The notes beneath the pieces were generated by a model that was given only the letters and a program-made list of their open reading frames with translations, was not told where the DNA came from and did no database searches. A program made the translations under genes and the position numbers. From Bacteroidota bacterium (GTDB taxonomy: Bacteria > Bacteroidota > Bacteroidia > Chitinophagales > BACL12), in assembly GCA_016706255.1 (NCBI GenBank), contig JADJJZ010000029.1:310001-374000 (forward strand): a stretch of DNA of 64,000 nucleotides. Reading direction: 5' to 3'. Positions 1 through 8,696 of this stretch are shown here, in pieces. Numbering within the stretch: the stretch's first letter is position 1; every line of letters starts with the position of its first letter.

Positions 1-1689
1 GGAAATTAAAATCCCCAACAATAAAATTCCGAAACCAATATGTGCAATCGAACCTCCCGCAACTTTTATCTTGCCTTTTAATACTTTAATTAAATATTGG
101 AAATTAGCAATTACACTAAACCATCCCGCTAAAAACAAAATAGAATATGAGGTTACAAGATGGAATATACCACGGTCTGCAGTAATATGCCAGAGTTTAT
201 CTAAAATAATGGAACTGATAATTGTTGCAATAATGGCGAAAATAAAATTCGCTGCAATACTTCTGTAAAAAGTTCTGCTTTCAGTTGCTTTATATTTTAA
301 GAATTGACCGAATGCCGATAAAATAGCAATCAAAATACCTACCCAAATCTGCACACCGGAATAAAACTGTATTTCATTATCCGGCTTACCCATGTCATCT
401 CGAATCTGGGTTCCGAAAATATCGTTGAAATGACCAATTAATGTATTAAATACCGGGATTGAAGTAAAAAAGATAACATGTAATCCCGCAAACAACAACA
501 CCAAAGAGCCAACAAACATCCAGAACTCACGCGAAGAAATTGATTCTTCCTTTTCTTTTCCAGGAATTTTTTTCCAGTTGCGAATCAGTGCAAATGCCGA
601 TAATCCGACAAATACAAATAAAAATATCAGTAAATGATTAGTCAATCCTTCTTCAACAAATGCGTGCACACTGGTATCACCTAAAATACCACTGCGTGTT
701 AAAAATGAAGCATATATTACAAAGAAAAATGCGAGAATAATCATAACAAAACTGCTGCGTAATGCATGACCGGTTGCTTTTGTGATAACCAGATTATGTA
801 ATCCGGCAACAATAATCAACCAAGGTATCAGCGAAGCATTTTCAACAGGATCCCATGCCCAAAATCCACCAAAACTTAATGATTCATAAGCCCAGGCACC
901 ACCCATTAAAATACCGGTTCCCAATACCATTCCTGCAAATAATGCGTAAGGAATTGCCGGTTTTACCCAGCCGGTATAATCTTTATTCCATAAACCTGCC
1001 ATTGCAAATGCAAAAGGAAAAGTAATAGATGCAAATCCGCAAAATAAAACAGGTGGGTGAATTACCATCCAGTAATTTTGAAGTAATGCATTTAATCCTC
1101 TTCCATCAGGAATAAAACGCATGTAATCATCAAATAAAAATACAGGGTCGCCTGTTAATTTATCTTTTAATAATAAAAATGGTGAGCTGCCAATATGAAC
1201 GGTATCTGTAATATAAATACCAACAATAAATGTGAGTAAAAACACCTGCATCAAACTCACAATACTCATCACAGGGCTTTCCCATTTGCCACCTTTAATA
1301 ATAATAACAATGCCGATTACCACATGCCAGAAACTCCACAACAGGAAACTTCCCTCCTGGCCTTCCCAGAAACACGACAATACGTATTTCATTTGTAAAT
1401 CGGAACTGGAATGTGACCATACGTAGTAATATTCAAAATGATGATTAAATATCATGATGAATAAAGTAACCACAACACCTACAATAGCAGTAAGGTGTCC
1501 AATGAAAAATATTCTGGCAATTTTTAACTTATCGTTCGGGATTAATCTTTGCTGCGCCTGTGTAGATAAAAAATAATAAACTGCCGCAAAAATGGAACAA
1601 ATAAATGCCGTGATGATAAAAAAATGTCCTATCTGACCGAATATCGGATTAATAGATTGAACTACATGCTGATGCGCTAATTCTTCCAT
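1..1689 (-). CDS. ccmF: Cytochrome c maturation heme lyase subunit CcmF (3' end cut by window)
   Basis: Read by translating the minus strand from the ATG at 1687-1689; the frame is open to base 1, so at least 563 codons are present and the C-terminus lies outside the window. The protein is a multi-pass membrane protein. It carries the WWD-type haem-handling motif GGFWAWDPVENAS, followed by hydrophobic segments and conserved basic/His positions typical of CcmF/CcsA. CcmF takes haem from CcmE and attaches it to apocytochrome c at the outer face of the inner membrane. It lies 11 bp downstream of ccmE on the same strand, which supports a ccm operon. CcmF is favoured over CcsA because of the length and the CcmE neighbour. 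Confidence 0.93.
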   Translation of the reverse strand, partial: MEELAHQHVVQSINPIFGQIGHFFIITAFICSIFAAVYYFLSTQAQQRLIPNDKLKIARIFFIGHLTAIVGVVVTLFIMIFNHHFEYYYVWSHSSSDLQMKYVLSCFWEGQEGSFLLWSFWHVVIGIVIIIKGGKWESPVMSIVSLMQVFLLTFIVGIYITDTVHIGSSPFLLLKDKLTGDPVFLFDDYMRFIPDGRGLNALLQNYWMVIHPPVLFCGFASITFPFAFAMAGLWNKDYTGWVKPAIPYALFAGMVLGTGILMGGAWAYESLSFGGFWAWDPVENASLIPWLIIVAGLHNLVITKATGHALRSSFVMIILAFFFVIYASFLTRSGILGDTSVHAFVEEGLTNHLLIFLFVFVGLSAFALIRNWKKIPGKEKEESISSREFWMFVGSLVLLFAGLHVIFFTSIPVFNTLIGHFNDIFGTQIRDDMGKPDNEIQFYSGVQIWVGILIAILSAFGQFLKYKATESRTFYRSIAANFIFAIIATIISSIILDKLWHITADRGIFHLVTSYSILFLAGWFSVIANFQYLIKVLKGKIKVAGGSIAHIGFGILLLGILIS

Positions 1690-1700
1690 CTATTAAACCC

Positions 1701-2084
1701 TTATTTTTGAATTTCGTTTTCCTGATATTTTGATGGACATTTTACCAGCATTTCGTCTGCATAAAATGTATTTTCTTTCATTGAACCGGTTAATACGATA
1801 TCCTCACTTTTTTCGAAGTCGGTAGGCATATCGTCAAAACAAATTACAAACACTTCTTTTCCCTCTTTATCCAAAAGATAAAACGAAAACGAGTTCGGGT
1901 CCTTTATCGGGTCAAAATTGATTGGTTTGCCGGGAGCCAAATTTCCAATCAACTGAACCGTTTTGCCTTCATTTGTTTTTGCGTCGCTAAAGCTGGAATA
2001 AGAACTCACATTGCCGAGTTTTGAGGCGAAAACCCCAATACAAATGGCAATCAGAAACAACACGATAATATGCGATTTTTTCAC
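1701..2084 (-). CDS. ccmE: Cytochrome c maturation haem chaperone CcmE, Cys-x3-Tyr variant
   Basis: A small protein of about 127 aa with one N-terminal membrane anchor and an OB-fold-like beta domain, as in CcmE, which carries haem to CcmF in the periplasm. The haem-binding site reads CPSKY where E. coli CcmE has HxxxY, so the covalent His is replaced by Cys; such C-type CcmE proteins are known in some bacteria and archaea. The open frame extends to a TTG at 2114, but that codon lies inside a promoter box (TAATTTTG, 2112-2119 on the minus strand). I therefore choose the GTG at 2082-2084 (VKKSHIIVLFLI), which gives the usual N-terminus. It is followed 11 bp later by ccmF. Confidence 0.85.
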   Translation of the reverse strand: MKKSHIIVLFLIAICIGVFASKLGNVSSYSSFSDAKTNEGKTVQLIGNLAPGKPINFDPIKDPNSFSFYLLDKEGKEVFVICFDDMPTDFEKSEDIVLTGSMKENTFYADEMLVKCPSKYQENEIQK

Positions 2085-2111
2085 TGCTTTGGTTTTTATA
2101 AAATGATAATG

Positions 2112-2119
2112 CAAAATTA
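2112..2119 (-). promoter_or_regulatory. Bacteroidota -7 box upstream of ccmE
   Basis: TAATTTTG on the minus strand matches the TAnnTTTG box. It lies 27 nt before the chosen GTG start of ccmE and rules out the longer TTG start. No clear -33 element was seen. Confidence 0.5.
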
Positions 2120-2204
2120 GGTCAAAATGTTCGCTTTAAACCACAGTTACCAACGTTTATTTCTGCATTTCAGGCCTAGGGTTCATGTGTTTCACAATTT
2201 ACCT

Positions 2205-2212
2205 TATCTTTG
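2205..2212 (+). promoter_or_regulatory. Putative -7 box far upstream of rocD
   Basis: TATCTTTG matches the Bacteroidota TAnnTTTG box. If used, the rocD mRNA would have a leader of about 185 nt, which includes the hairpin-forming block at 2283-2322 that is also seen before the hexosaminidase gene. Confidence 0.45.
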
Positions 2213-2282
2213 TAGCGTGAAATTGCATTTTTTAGATATGAACCTTGATTTTCTTGATCACCACTTCGCCTGATTTCATTCG

Positions 2283-2322
2283 GTTTCAGCAGTTTTTTTG
2301 TTGAAACAGACCTTCGTTATTT
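2283..2322 (+). promoter_or_regulatory. Leader element shared with the hexosaminidase gene (copy 1)
   Basis: Begins with GTTTCAGCAGTTT and ends with TCGTTATTT. The same two blocks occur at 8652-8690 with nearly the same spacing (31 versus 29 nt between block starts), also just before a plus-strand gene. This copy can fold GTTTCA with TGAAAC. Function unknown; it could be an operator or an RNA leader structure. Confidence 0.4.
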
Positions 2323-2401
2323 CCTTTTTCGTATTTTTTAATTCAAAATGCAGCATTGCTGACCTTTTTGAGCATTTTAACACAACATTTAACTTACTAT
2401 T

Positions 2402-3637
2402 ATGCATACTGTAACTTCATTATCTGAAAAAACACAATCTTATATCCAAAAAGAGGAAGCTTATGGCGCCCACAATTACCATCCGATTCCGGTTGTAATC
2501 GACCGCGCTGAAGGCGTTTATATGTGGGATGTTGACGGCAAACAATATTTCGACTTTTTGTCCGCTTACAGCGCCGTAAATCAAGGCCATTGTCACCCGC
2601 GCATCGTAAATGCACTTATTGAACAATCGCGGAAGCTAACCCTTACCAGCCGCGCATTTCACAACGATTTACTCGGTGAATACGAACGTTTTATGACCGA
2701 ATTGTTCGGTTACGATAAATTATTGCCGATGAACTCAGGTGCCGAAGCCGTGGAAACAGCCCTGAAACTCTGTCGCCGCTGGGCTTACGACGTAAAAGGA
2801 ATACCCGCAAATAAAGCCAAAATTTTGGTTTGTGAAGGTAATTTTCACGGCCGCACCACCGGTATCATATCTTTTAGCAATGATCCTGATTCCACTACCG
2901 GGTTTGGACCATACATGCCGGGTTATGAAATTGTTGCTTACAACGATATTCAGGCTTTGGGAAAAGCTTTAGAAGATAAAAACGTAGCCGGATTTCTGGT
3001 TGAACCAATTCAGGGTGAAGCGGGTGTTTACGTGCCTGCAGATGGCTATCTGGCTACAGCTTACGATATGTGTAAAGCTGCAAATGTGTTATTTATTGGA
3101 GATGAAATTCAAACCGGACTCGCACGCACAGGTAAAATGTTGGCCTGCGACCACGAAAATGTGCGTCCCGATATCCTGATTTTAGGAAAAGCACTCAGCG
3201 GTGGAACTTTACCCGTAAGTGCCGTTTTAGCTGATGATGAAATTATGCTTACCATTCATCCGGGTGAACATGGCAGCACTTTTGGTGGAAACCCACTGGC
3301 ATGCGCTGTTGCAATGGCATCAATGCAGGTTTTGGTGGAAGAAAAATTGGCGGAAAATGCTGAGAAAATGGGGAAATTATTACGCGATGCGTTAAAAACC
3401 ATGAATCCGGATTATATCAAAATAGTACGCGGTAAAGGTTTGCTCAACGCTATCGTAGTTAATAACGACTATCACGGAAAAAATGCCTGGGATTTTTGTC
3501 TGGCTTTAAAAGAAAACGGATTACTGGCAAAACCTACTCACGGCGATAAAATTCGTTTTGCACCACCACTCGTAATTACAGAAGCCCAAATGTTGCAGTG
3601 TATTGACATCATTCGAAAAACGATTGATAATTTCTAA
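2402..3637 (+). CDS. rocD: Ornithine aminotransferase
   Basis: A 411-residue class-III PLP aminotransferase that converts ornithine and 2-oxoglutarate to glutamate semialdehyde and glutamate (arginine/ornithine breakdown and proline synthesis). Visible family features are the N-terminal NYHPIPVV segment, MNSGAEAVETALKL near residue 105, the FHGRTTG segment, the PLP-contacting GDEIQTGLARTG, and the Schiff-base lysine in LILGKALSGG, followed by HGSTFGGNPLACAVA. Length fits the family exactly. The ATG at 2402 has the usual OAT N-terminus close behind it. It stands alone, with an intrinsic terminator immediately downstream. Confidence 0.95.
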   Translation: MHTVTSLSEKTQSYIQKEEAYGAHNYHPIPVVIDRAEGVYMWDVDGKQYFDFLSAYSAVNQGHCHPRIVNALIEQSRKLTLTSRAFHNDLLGEYERFMTELFGYDKLLPMNSGAEAVETALKLCRRWAYDVKGIPANKAKILVCEGNFHGRTTGIISFSNDPDSTTGFGPYMPGYEIVAYNDIQALGKALEDKNVAGFLVEPIQGEAGVYVPADGYLATAYDMCKAANVLFIGDEIQTGLARTGKMLACDHENVRPDILILGKALSGGTLPVSAVLADDEIMLTIHPGEHGSTFGGNPLACAVAMASMQVLVEEKLAENAEKMGKLLRDALKTMNPDYIKIVRGKGLLNAIVVNNDYHGKNAWDFCLALKENGLLAKPTHGDKIRFAPPLVITEAQMLQCIDIIRKTIDNF

Positions 3638-3651
3638 AATTAATCAAATAA

Positions 3652-3690
3652 AAAAATGCCATCCCATAATTTTGAGATGGCATTTTTTTT
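3652..3690 (+). terminator. Rho-independent terminator after rocD
   Basis: A 10-bp perfect stem, AAATGCCATC (3654-3663) with GATGGCATTT (3676-3685), is followed by a T run. The A run on its other side means it could also serve the minus-strand gene ending at 3703. Confidence 0.9.
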
Positions 3691-3702
3691 TATGCTTTAA
3701 AA

Positions 3703-4215
3703 TTAATTTAGTGTGACTACTTCCTGCCCTTTTGCTGTATAAAAGGTGAGTGTTCCAACAATATGATTTTGTTTTATGGAACCGTTAAATTCGAATTTGG
3801 TGACAAACGCAGCATAATTTCCTGCGGGTTTATCTGGAAAAAATACCACTTTCACATTCCAACCGTTTTCAGCTGAAACCGATTCGTATTTTGAAAAAGT
3901 TTGTTTGATGTAAGTTTTACCTGTAGCAGGTTTTGAATTAAATTCAATATCGGCATCTTTAAATCCGATTTGTTTAATTTCATTGTTACCATTAATACCA
4001 ACATTAAAGGTAAGAATCAGGAAAAAATTCTGAATGCACAAATTGTCATTATAACAATCTGTTGGCACCTCAATGTAAAAATCTTTGGTGGTGTATAATA
4101 AATTCGGGTTGTCTTTTTTGAACGTTGTGTCTGCCGAATTTTCAGATGCAAAACTTTGTGTGGCGATTCCGGAGCAGATAAACAGAAAGCTGGCTATTTT
4201 CCTTTTCATACTCAT
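3703..4215 (-). CDS. Secreted protein of unknown function
   Basis: About 170 aa with an N-terminal signal peptide (KRKIASFLFICSGIATQSFA) ending near Ala-Ser, so probably periplasmic or secreted. The mature part is beta-rich and has two cysteines close together (DCYNDNLC), which could form a disulfide. The N-terminal layout (strand, YIEVPTDCYNDN) slightly resembles thiol:disulfide interchange DsbD-type N domains, but I cannot support that. The open frame reaches 4299; the start is placed at the ATG at 4213-4215, or at 4207-4209 two codons later, because the signal peptide begins there. Single gene facing the rocD terminator. Confidence 0.7.
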   Translation of the reverse strand: MSMKRKIASFLFICSGIATQSFASENSADTTFKKDNPNLLYTTKDFYIEVPTDCYNDNLCIQNFFLILTFNVGINGNNEIKQIGFKDADIEFNSKPATGKTYIKQTFSKYESVSAENGWNVKVVFFPDKPAGNYAAFVTKFEFNGSIKQNHIVGTLTFYTAKGQEVVTLN

Positions 4216-4346
4216 ATTTTCGACATAAAACGAAAAATCATACCAAATTATTACAAATGGAAAATCGCAGGTGAAATTCTTATCAACAAGATATACCAAT
4301 GTCCCGAAACTGCTGTATTACAGGCATTCCGGCAAATAGTGGGTTT

Positions 4347-5594
4347 TTAAAATAAATTCTCCTTCTTCAAAAAATATCGGATGGCAGGACCTGCTATCAT
4401 AATAGTTACGAAGGTCATTACCACTAGCGCGACAAATATCTGATCCGTTATTAATCCGGCATTTAATGCAATTAATCCCAATACAATTTCCTGCGAACCG
4501 CGTGCATTCATTCCAAACCCAATTGCCAGCGATTCGGGTTTCGAAAATTTCCCCATCAATCCGCCTAAAAATCCGCCAATCAATTTACCGAGAATGGCAA
4601 TTAATAATACAAATGCAATTACACCACCATCAAAGTTTTCGATAAAATCTACTCTGAATCCAATCGAAACAAAAAATAACGGCGCAAAAATATAGGTGAC
4701 AATATCGTGCAACATTTCCCTGTTTTTTCCACTGAATTCTTCGGAATCACCGACGGCAATGCCGACTAAAAATGCGCCAAAAATGGCGTGTAATCCTAAC
4801 CATTCAGTAAATATTGCACCGAGAATACAAAATATAATGGCAACCGATAATGTACCTCCCCCACTCGATAAATGTTTGTTGGAAAAAACAAATGAGTAAT
4901 GAATTAATTTTCTGCCAACCGTAATTATAAATGCAGCAAAACCAATTACCATAAACATCACCTGCCATCCTGCAAAACTACTTTCGCTTTCCAGATTCGC
5001 TACACTAACTACTAATGAAAATAACATCCAGCCAATAAAATCATCAATCATTGCTGCTGTCATCATTAAATTCCCAAACTTACTTTTCAGTTGTTTGATA
5101 TCAATTAATATTTTCGCTAAAACCGATAAAGCCGTTATCGACAAGGCAGTACCCATAAATAATGCAGATGCTGTTTTATCTGCAACACCATCAGGAAATA
5201 AAATGGGTGTAAAAAACCAGGTTGCTGCAAATCCGATAATAAATGGAAAAGCGATTCCCGATAAACTGATTGCCGCAGCTGCATTGGCTTTAGCCCGTAT
5301 TGTTCTTAAATTAATTTCCTGCCCCGCAACAAATAAGAGTAGTAAAATTCCAATGCGTGCTAAACCATCAAAAGCAATACCCGCACTTTTCGGCTCAACA
5401 AAAAACGACTGATAAAATTCAGGTGCCAGGCGCTGCAGACACGATGGTCCTAATAAAATACCGGCCACCAGTTCACCCATAACCTGTGGCAATTTCAATT
5501 TCCTAAATAATTCACCTAATAATCTACCGACTAGCAGTAAGGTTGCTACCAATAATAAAAACGGCAAGACTTCATGACTCGGTAAACGGTTCAT
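4347..5594 (-). CDS. Cation:proton antiporter, CPA2/KefB type
   Basis: A 415-residue membrane protein with about 12-13 hydrophobic segments. It shows the monovalent cation:proton antiporter-2 pattern: N-terminal LGELFRKLKLPQVMGELVAGILLGPS, a GLARIGILLLLFVAGQEIN helix, and the AAMIDDFIGW segment, whose Asp pair is the likely ion/proton site. It would exchange Na+ or K+ for H+ across the inner membrane. The C-terminal regulatory TrkA-N/KTN domain of full KefB is absent, which makes it a short transporter-only form. Specificity cannot be read from sequence. The adjoining secreted-protein gene has its own start. Confidence 0.88.
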   Translation of the reverse strand: MNRLPSHEVLPFLLLVATLLLVGRLLGELFRKLKLPQVMGELVAGILLGPSCLQRLAPEFYQSFFVEPKSAGIAFDGLARIGILLLLFVAGQEINLRTIRAKANAAAAISLSGIAFPFIIGFAATWFFTPILFPDGVADKTASALFMGTALSITALSVLAKILIDIKQLKSKFGNLMMTAAMIDDFIGWMLFSLVVSVANLESESSFAGWQVMFMVIGFAAFIITVGRKLIHYSFVFSNKHLSSGGGTLSVAIIFCILGAIFTEWLGLHAIFGAFLVGIAVGDSEEFSGKNREMLHDIVTYIFAPLFFVSIGFRVDFIENFDGGVIAFVLLIAILGKLIGGFLGGLMGKFSKPESLAIGFGMNARGSQEIVLGLIALNAGLITDQIFVALVVMTFVTIMIAGPAIRYFLKKENLF

Positions 5595-5706
5595 ACTCAG
5601 ATGGGTTTAATAATTAATAATCAGTGAAACACCCTGTTCCGGCTAAAGAAGATACAAGGCTAATTGTATCGGCGGGTATTTTACTATTATTCTATTGGTT
5701 AAATAG

Positions 5707-5743
5707 AATAAGGCCCCAAAGCTATACTTTAGGGCCTTATTAT
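5707..5743 (-). terminator. Terminator of the transaldolase-like gene
   Basis: AATAAGGCCC (5707-5716) pairs with GGGCCTTATT (5732-5741), with additional A/T pairs inside the loop. The arms are flanked by A/T-rich runs. It lies 30 bp past the stop of the minus-strand aldolase gene. Confidence 0.8.
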
Positions 5744-5772
5744 TATAATTTTTGAATGATTTTACGGTTTAA

Positions 5773-6429
5773 TTATCCGTTACCTTTTTTGTAATCAGCC
5801 AGAAACTGCGCTAATCCAATGTCTGTCAACGGATGTTTAAACAAGCCAAGAATTGAACTTAGTGGAGTAGTTACCACATCGGCACCAACCTCAGCACAAC
5901 GAACAATATGTAACGGATTGCGGATTGAAGCAGCTAATACTTCAGTTTCATATCCGTAAATGCGATAAATATGCACAATTTGTTCAATCAGTTGAATACC
6001 ATCCCAGTTCATATCATCAATACGACCAATAAATGGTGAAAGGTAAGTAGCACCTGCTTTTGCAGCTAAAATTGCCTGACCTGCAGAAAATACTAGGGTG
6101 CAATTTGTGCGGATACCGTTATCAGTACACCATTTTATTGCTTTGATACCTTCTTTAATCATCGGTATTTTAACAACAATGTTTGGATGTAATGCCGAAA
6201 GTTCTTTAGCCTCGCGTACCATTCCGTCAAAATCAACGGAAATAACCTCTGCACTAATATCGCCATCCACAATGTTACAAATGTCGACATAGTGTTTTTT
6301 GATGTTATCGGCGCCGGTTATACCAACTTTGGCCATCAGTGAAGGATTGGTGGTAACACCATCAAGTATGCCGAGTGCTGCGGCTTCTTTAATCTCGTTG
6401 AGATCTGCTGTATCAATAAAAAATTTCAT
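5773..6429 (-). CDS. fsa: Fructose-6-phosphate aldolase / small transaldolase (TalC family)
   Basis: A 218-residue TIM-barrel protein of the short transaldolase family. It begins MKFFIDTADLNEIKEA and contains GVTTNPSLMAK, NIVVKIPM with the Schiff-base lysine near residue 86, and TNCTLVFSAGQAILAAKAGATYLSPFIGRIDD. Family members act as transaldolases in the pentose phosphate pathway or as fructose-6-phosphate aldolases; many Bacteroidota copies are annotated fsa. Length and motifs fit closely. A TATTTTTG promoter box lies at 6449-6456 on the minus strand, 19 nt before the ATG, and a strong terminator follows, so it is probably transcribed alone. Confidence 0.92.
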   Translation of the reverse strand: MKFFIDTADLNEIKEAAALGILDGVTTNPSLMAKVGITGADNIKKHYVDICNIVDGDISAEVISVDFDGMVREAKELSALHPNIVVKIPMIKEGIKAIKWCTDNGIRTNCTLVFSAGQAILAAKAGATYLSPFIGRIDDMNWDGIQLIEQIVHIYRIYGYETEVLAASIRNPLHIVRCAEVGADVVTTPLSSILGLFKHPLTDIGLAQFLADYKKGNG

Positions 6430-6448
6430 AGTAATTTAATCAGTTTCG

Positions 6449-6456
6449 CAAAAATA
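6449..6456 (-). promoter_or_regulatory. -7 box of the transaldolase-like gene
   Basis: TATTTTTG on the minus strand matches TAnnTTTG and lies 19 nt before the ATG at 6427-6429. Confidence 0.5.
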
Positions 6457-6574
6457 GCTTCATTTGTTGTAAAAATGCAGTGGGTTTTCAACAACCTAAA
6501 ATCAGCCTGCTCAGACAAAAATTATATTTTCCTATAATTGAAACAGGCAAATGGGGCAGCAGGAAAATAAAAAA

Positions 6575-6670
6575 GGGCAAGTGATCTACATCGCACCGCT
6601 ACAACCACCTACCCTTGCTCCGGTCAGGGCCTGGGGGATTCAGCGGGAGCTGGTCGTATAGGACTTGCCC
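6575..6670 (-). ncRNA. ffs: Signal recognition particle RNA, small bacterial (4.5S) type
   Basis: The minus strand starts GGGCAAGTCC and ends CACTTGCCC, which form the closing stem of a long hairpin. The tip carries the SRP domain IV signature: AATCCCCCAGGCCC on one side and GGAGCAAGGGTA on the other. Size is about 96 nt. The RNA partners with Ffh for co-translational membrane targeting. A TACTTTTG box lies immediately upstream (6675-6682), and a T run follows the closing stem (RNA strand TTGCCCTTTTTTATTTT), so the gene is self-contained. There is no Alu domain, as expected for this form. Confidence 0.93.
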
Positions 6671-6674
6671 GGGG

Positions 6675-6682
6675 CAAAAGTA
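6675..6682 (-). promoter_or_regulatory. -7 box of the SRP RNA gene
   Basis: TACTTTTG on the minus strand, four bases before the mapped 5' end of the SRP RNA. This supports the view that transcription starts about 4-5 nt past the box in this organism. Confidence 0.65.
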
Positions 6683-6842
6683 GAAAAAAATGATGACATC
6701 ATTAGCATCGCGGATAATTTGTAGTGCTTATTTTTGCAAAATTCAATTAACAATTAAAATGCATCTTATAAGATGTGTTCCGGAAAGCAGATAACATGAA
6801 CATTGTTAATTTAAGTGTTTATCTTGCCCTTATTATTTTTTT

Positions 6843-8471
6843 ATGGATATTAATTTTAATAAAAACGAAGATGCCATTAAGTTGCTCGTTTCAACAATGA
6901 AGCAACGCCTTGCAAAAGTGAGTGAAGGTGGCGGAAAAAAATCTATCGATAAACTGCATGAAAAAGGCAAATTACATGCACGCGAACGTATTAAATTATT
7001 GTTCGATGCAGATAAACCTTTTATAGAACTGGGTGCTTTTACCGGACATAATATGTATACCGAACATGGTGGTTGCCCTAGCGGTGGTGTTGTGGTAAAA
7101 ATTGGTTATGTGGCAGGCCGTCAATGTATTGTTGTTGCCAACGATGCTACAGTTAAGGCCGGAGCATGGTTTCCAATTACCGGTAAAAAAAATCTGCGCG
7201 CTCAGGAAATATCCATAGAAAATAAATTACCGATTATTTACCTCGTTGATAGCGCCGGCGTGTATTTGCCGATGCAGGATGAAATTTTTCCGGATAAAGA
7301 AAATTTCGGTCGCATTTTCAGAAATAATGCGGTAATGAGTTCAATGGGTATCACACAAATTGCCGCTATCATGGGCAGTTGTGTTGCCGGTGGCGCTTAT
7401 TTGCCCATCATGAGTGATGAAGCTTATATTGTAAAAAATACGGGAAGTATATTTCTGGCAGGACCTTATCTGGTAAAAGCTGCTATCGGTGAAGATATCG
7501 ATGCAGAAACCCTCGGTGGAGCCATTACAACAACCGAAATTTCAGGCATTTGCGATTATGCTGCTGAAAATGATGAAGATTGTATCAATCATATTCGCAA
7601 AACAATCGATAAAATTGGCGCTAAACCGTTAGCTGGTTTCGACAGAGTAACACCTGCCACTCCTGCTTTGGATGAAAATGAAATTTACGGTATCATGCCC
7701 GAAGAAATTACCAAACAATATGATGTATTGGATATCATTAAACGTTTGGTTGATAAATCTGAATTTGATGAATATAAAGCGGCGTATGGTAAAACAATAG
7801 TTTGCGGAACCGGTCGAATCGACGGCTGGAGCGTTGGTATTGTTGCCAATCAGCGCAAAGTAGTAAAAAATAAAAAAGGCGAATTACAAATTGGTGGTGT
7901 AATTTATAATGATAGTGCCGATAAAGCAGCACGGTTTATTATGAATTGCAACCAGAAAAAAATACCACTCCTATTTTTACAGGATGTAACCGGATTTATG
8001 GTGGGCAGCAAAAGTGAACACGCCGGAATTATTAAAGACGGTGCCAAATTGGTTAACGCTGTTGCAAATTCTGTTGTTCCGAAATTTACAGTGATTATTG
8101 GCAACAGTTTTGGTGCAGGAAACTACGCCATGTGCGGTAAAGCTTATGATCCGCGTTTAATAGTTGCCTGGCCAAATGCAAAAATTGCCGTTATGGGTGG
8201 CGCTCAGGCCGGTAAAGTGTTGTTGCAAATTCAAGTGGCTTCACTTAAAGCTAAAGGCGAAGTAATTACTGCCGAAAAAGAGAAAGAACTACTCGATAAT
8301 ATTCTCAATCATTACAACGAAACCATGGACCCGTATTATGCTGCAGCACGCTTGTGGATTGATGCCATTATCGACCCGCTGGAAACCAGAAAATGGGTAA
8401 GCATGGGCATCGAAATGGCTAACAATAACGCTGATATTAAACCTTTTAATCCGGGTGTTTTACAAGTATAA
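6843..8471 (+). CDS. Acyl-CoA carboxylase carboxyltransferase (beta) subunit, methylcrotonyl-CoA type
   Basis: A 542-residue carboxyltransferase with two crotonase-like halves. It matches the MCC beta layout: EKGKLHARERIKLLFD, GGVVVKIGYVAGRQCIVVANDATVKAGAW, a first oxyanion loop in GSCVAGGAYLPIMSDEA, TGSIFLAGPYLVKAAIGE, and in the second half FLQDVTGFMVGSKSEHAGI and NSFGAGNYAMCGKAYDPR. The enzyme transfers CO2 from carboxybiotin to an acyl-CoA, most likely 3-methylcrotonyl-CoA in leucine breakdown. The biotin-carrying alpha subunit is not in the window. It is closer to MCC than to propionyl-CoA carboxylase because of the TGSIFLAGP and SKSEHAGI segments. Confidence 0.9.
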   Translation: MDINFNKNEDAIKLLVSTMKQRLAKVSEGGGKKSIDKLHEKGKLHARERIKLLFDADKPFIELGAFTGHNMYTEHGGCPSGGVVVKIGYVAGRQCIVVANDATVKAGAWFPITGKKNLRAQEISIENKLPIIYLVDSAGVYLPMQDEIFPDKENFGRIFRNNAVMSSMGITQIAAIMGSCVAGGAYLPIMSDEAYIVKNTGSIFLAGPYLVKAAIGEDIDAETLGGAITTTEISGICDYAAENDEDCINHIRKTIDKIGAKPLAGFDRVTPATPALDENEIYGIMPEEITKQYDVLDIIKRLVDKSEFDEYKAAYGKTIVCGTGRIDGWSVGIVANQRKVVKNKKGELQIGGVIYNDSADKAARFIMNCNQKKIPLLFLQDVTGFMVGSKSEHAGIIKDGAKLVNAVANSVVPKFTVIIGNSFGAGNYAMCGKAYDPRLIVAWPNAKIAVMGGAQAGKVLLQIQVASLKAKGEVITAEKEKELLDNILNHYNETMDPYYAAARLWIDAIIDPLETRKWVSMGIEMANNNADIKPFNPGVLQV

Positions 8472-8477
8472 TTGAAA

Positions 8478-8532
8478 TTTTTTACTACTTATTGTAACTT
8501 TTACAATAAGTAGTAAATTATCTTTTTTTTGG
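8478..8532 (+). terminator. Terminator after the carboxylase gene
   Basis: A 17-bp perfect inverted repeat (8481-8497 with 8501-8517, TTTACTACTTATTGTAA) has a three-base loop and is followed by TTATC and eight T. Confidence 0.92.
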
Positions 8533-8651
8533 GGGCAGAAGGTTCCTCTTTACCAGGCATTAACTTTTTTTCTCCGTGGTAAAAAACAACTATCCGGTTC
8601 ATTTTTGTCATTACGGATGATGAACACGCCAAACTTCTCCACCATATTGAC

Positions 8652-8690
8652 GTTTCAGCAGTTTGTTTTGAGCAAACAAGTCGTTATTTT
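8652..8690 (+). promoter_or_regulatory. Leader element shared with rocD (copy 2)
   Basis: GTTTCAGCAGTTT followed by GTTTG/CAAAC hairpin arms and TCGTTATTT, ending 6 nt before the hexosaminidase ATG. Same blocks as 2283-2322 upstream of rocD. Confidence 0.4.
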
Positions 8691-8696
8691 CACCCC

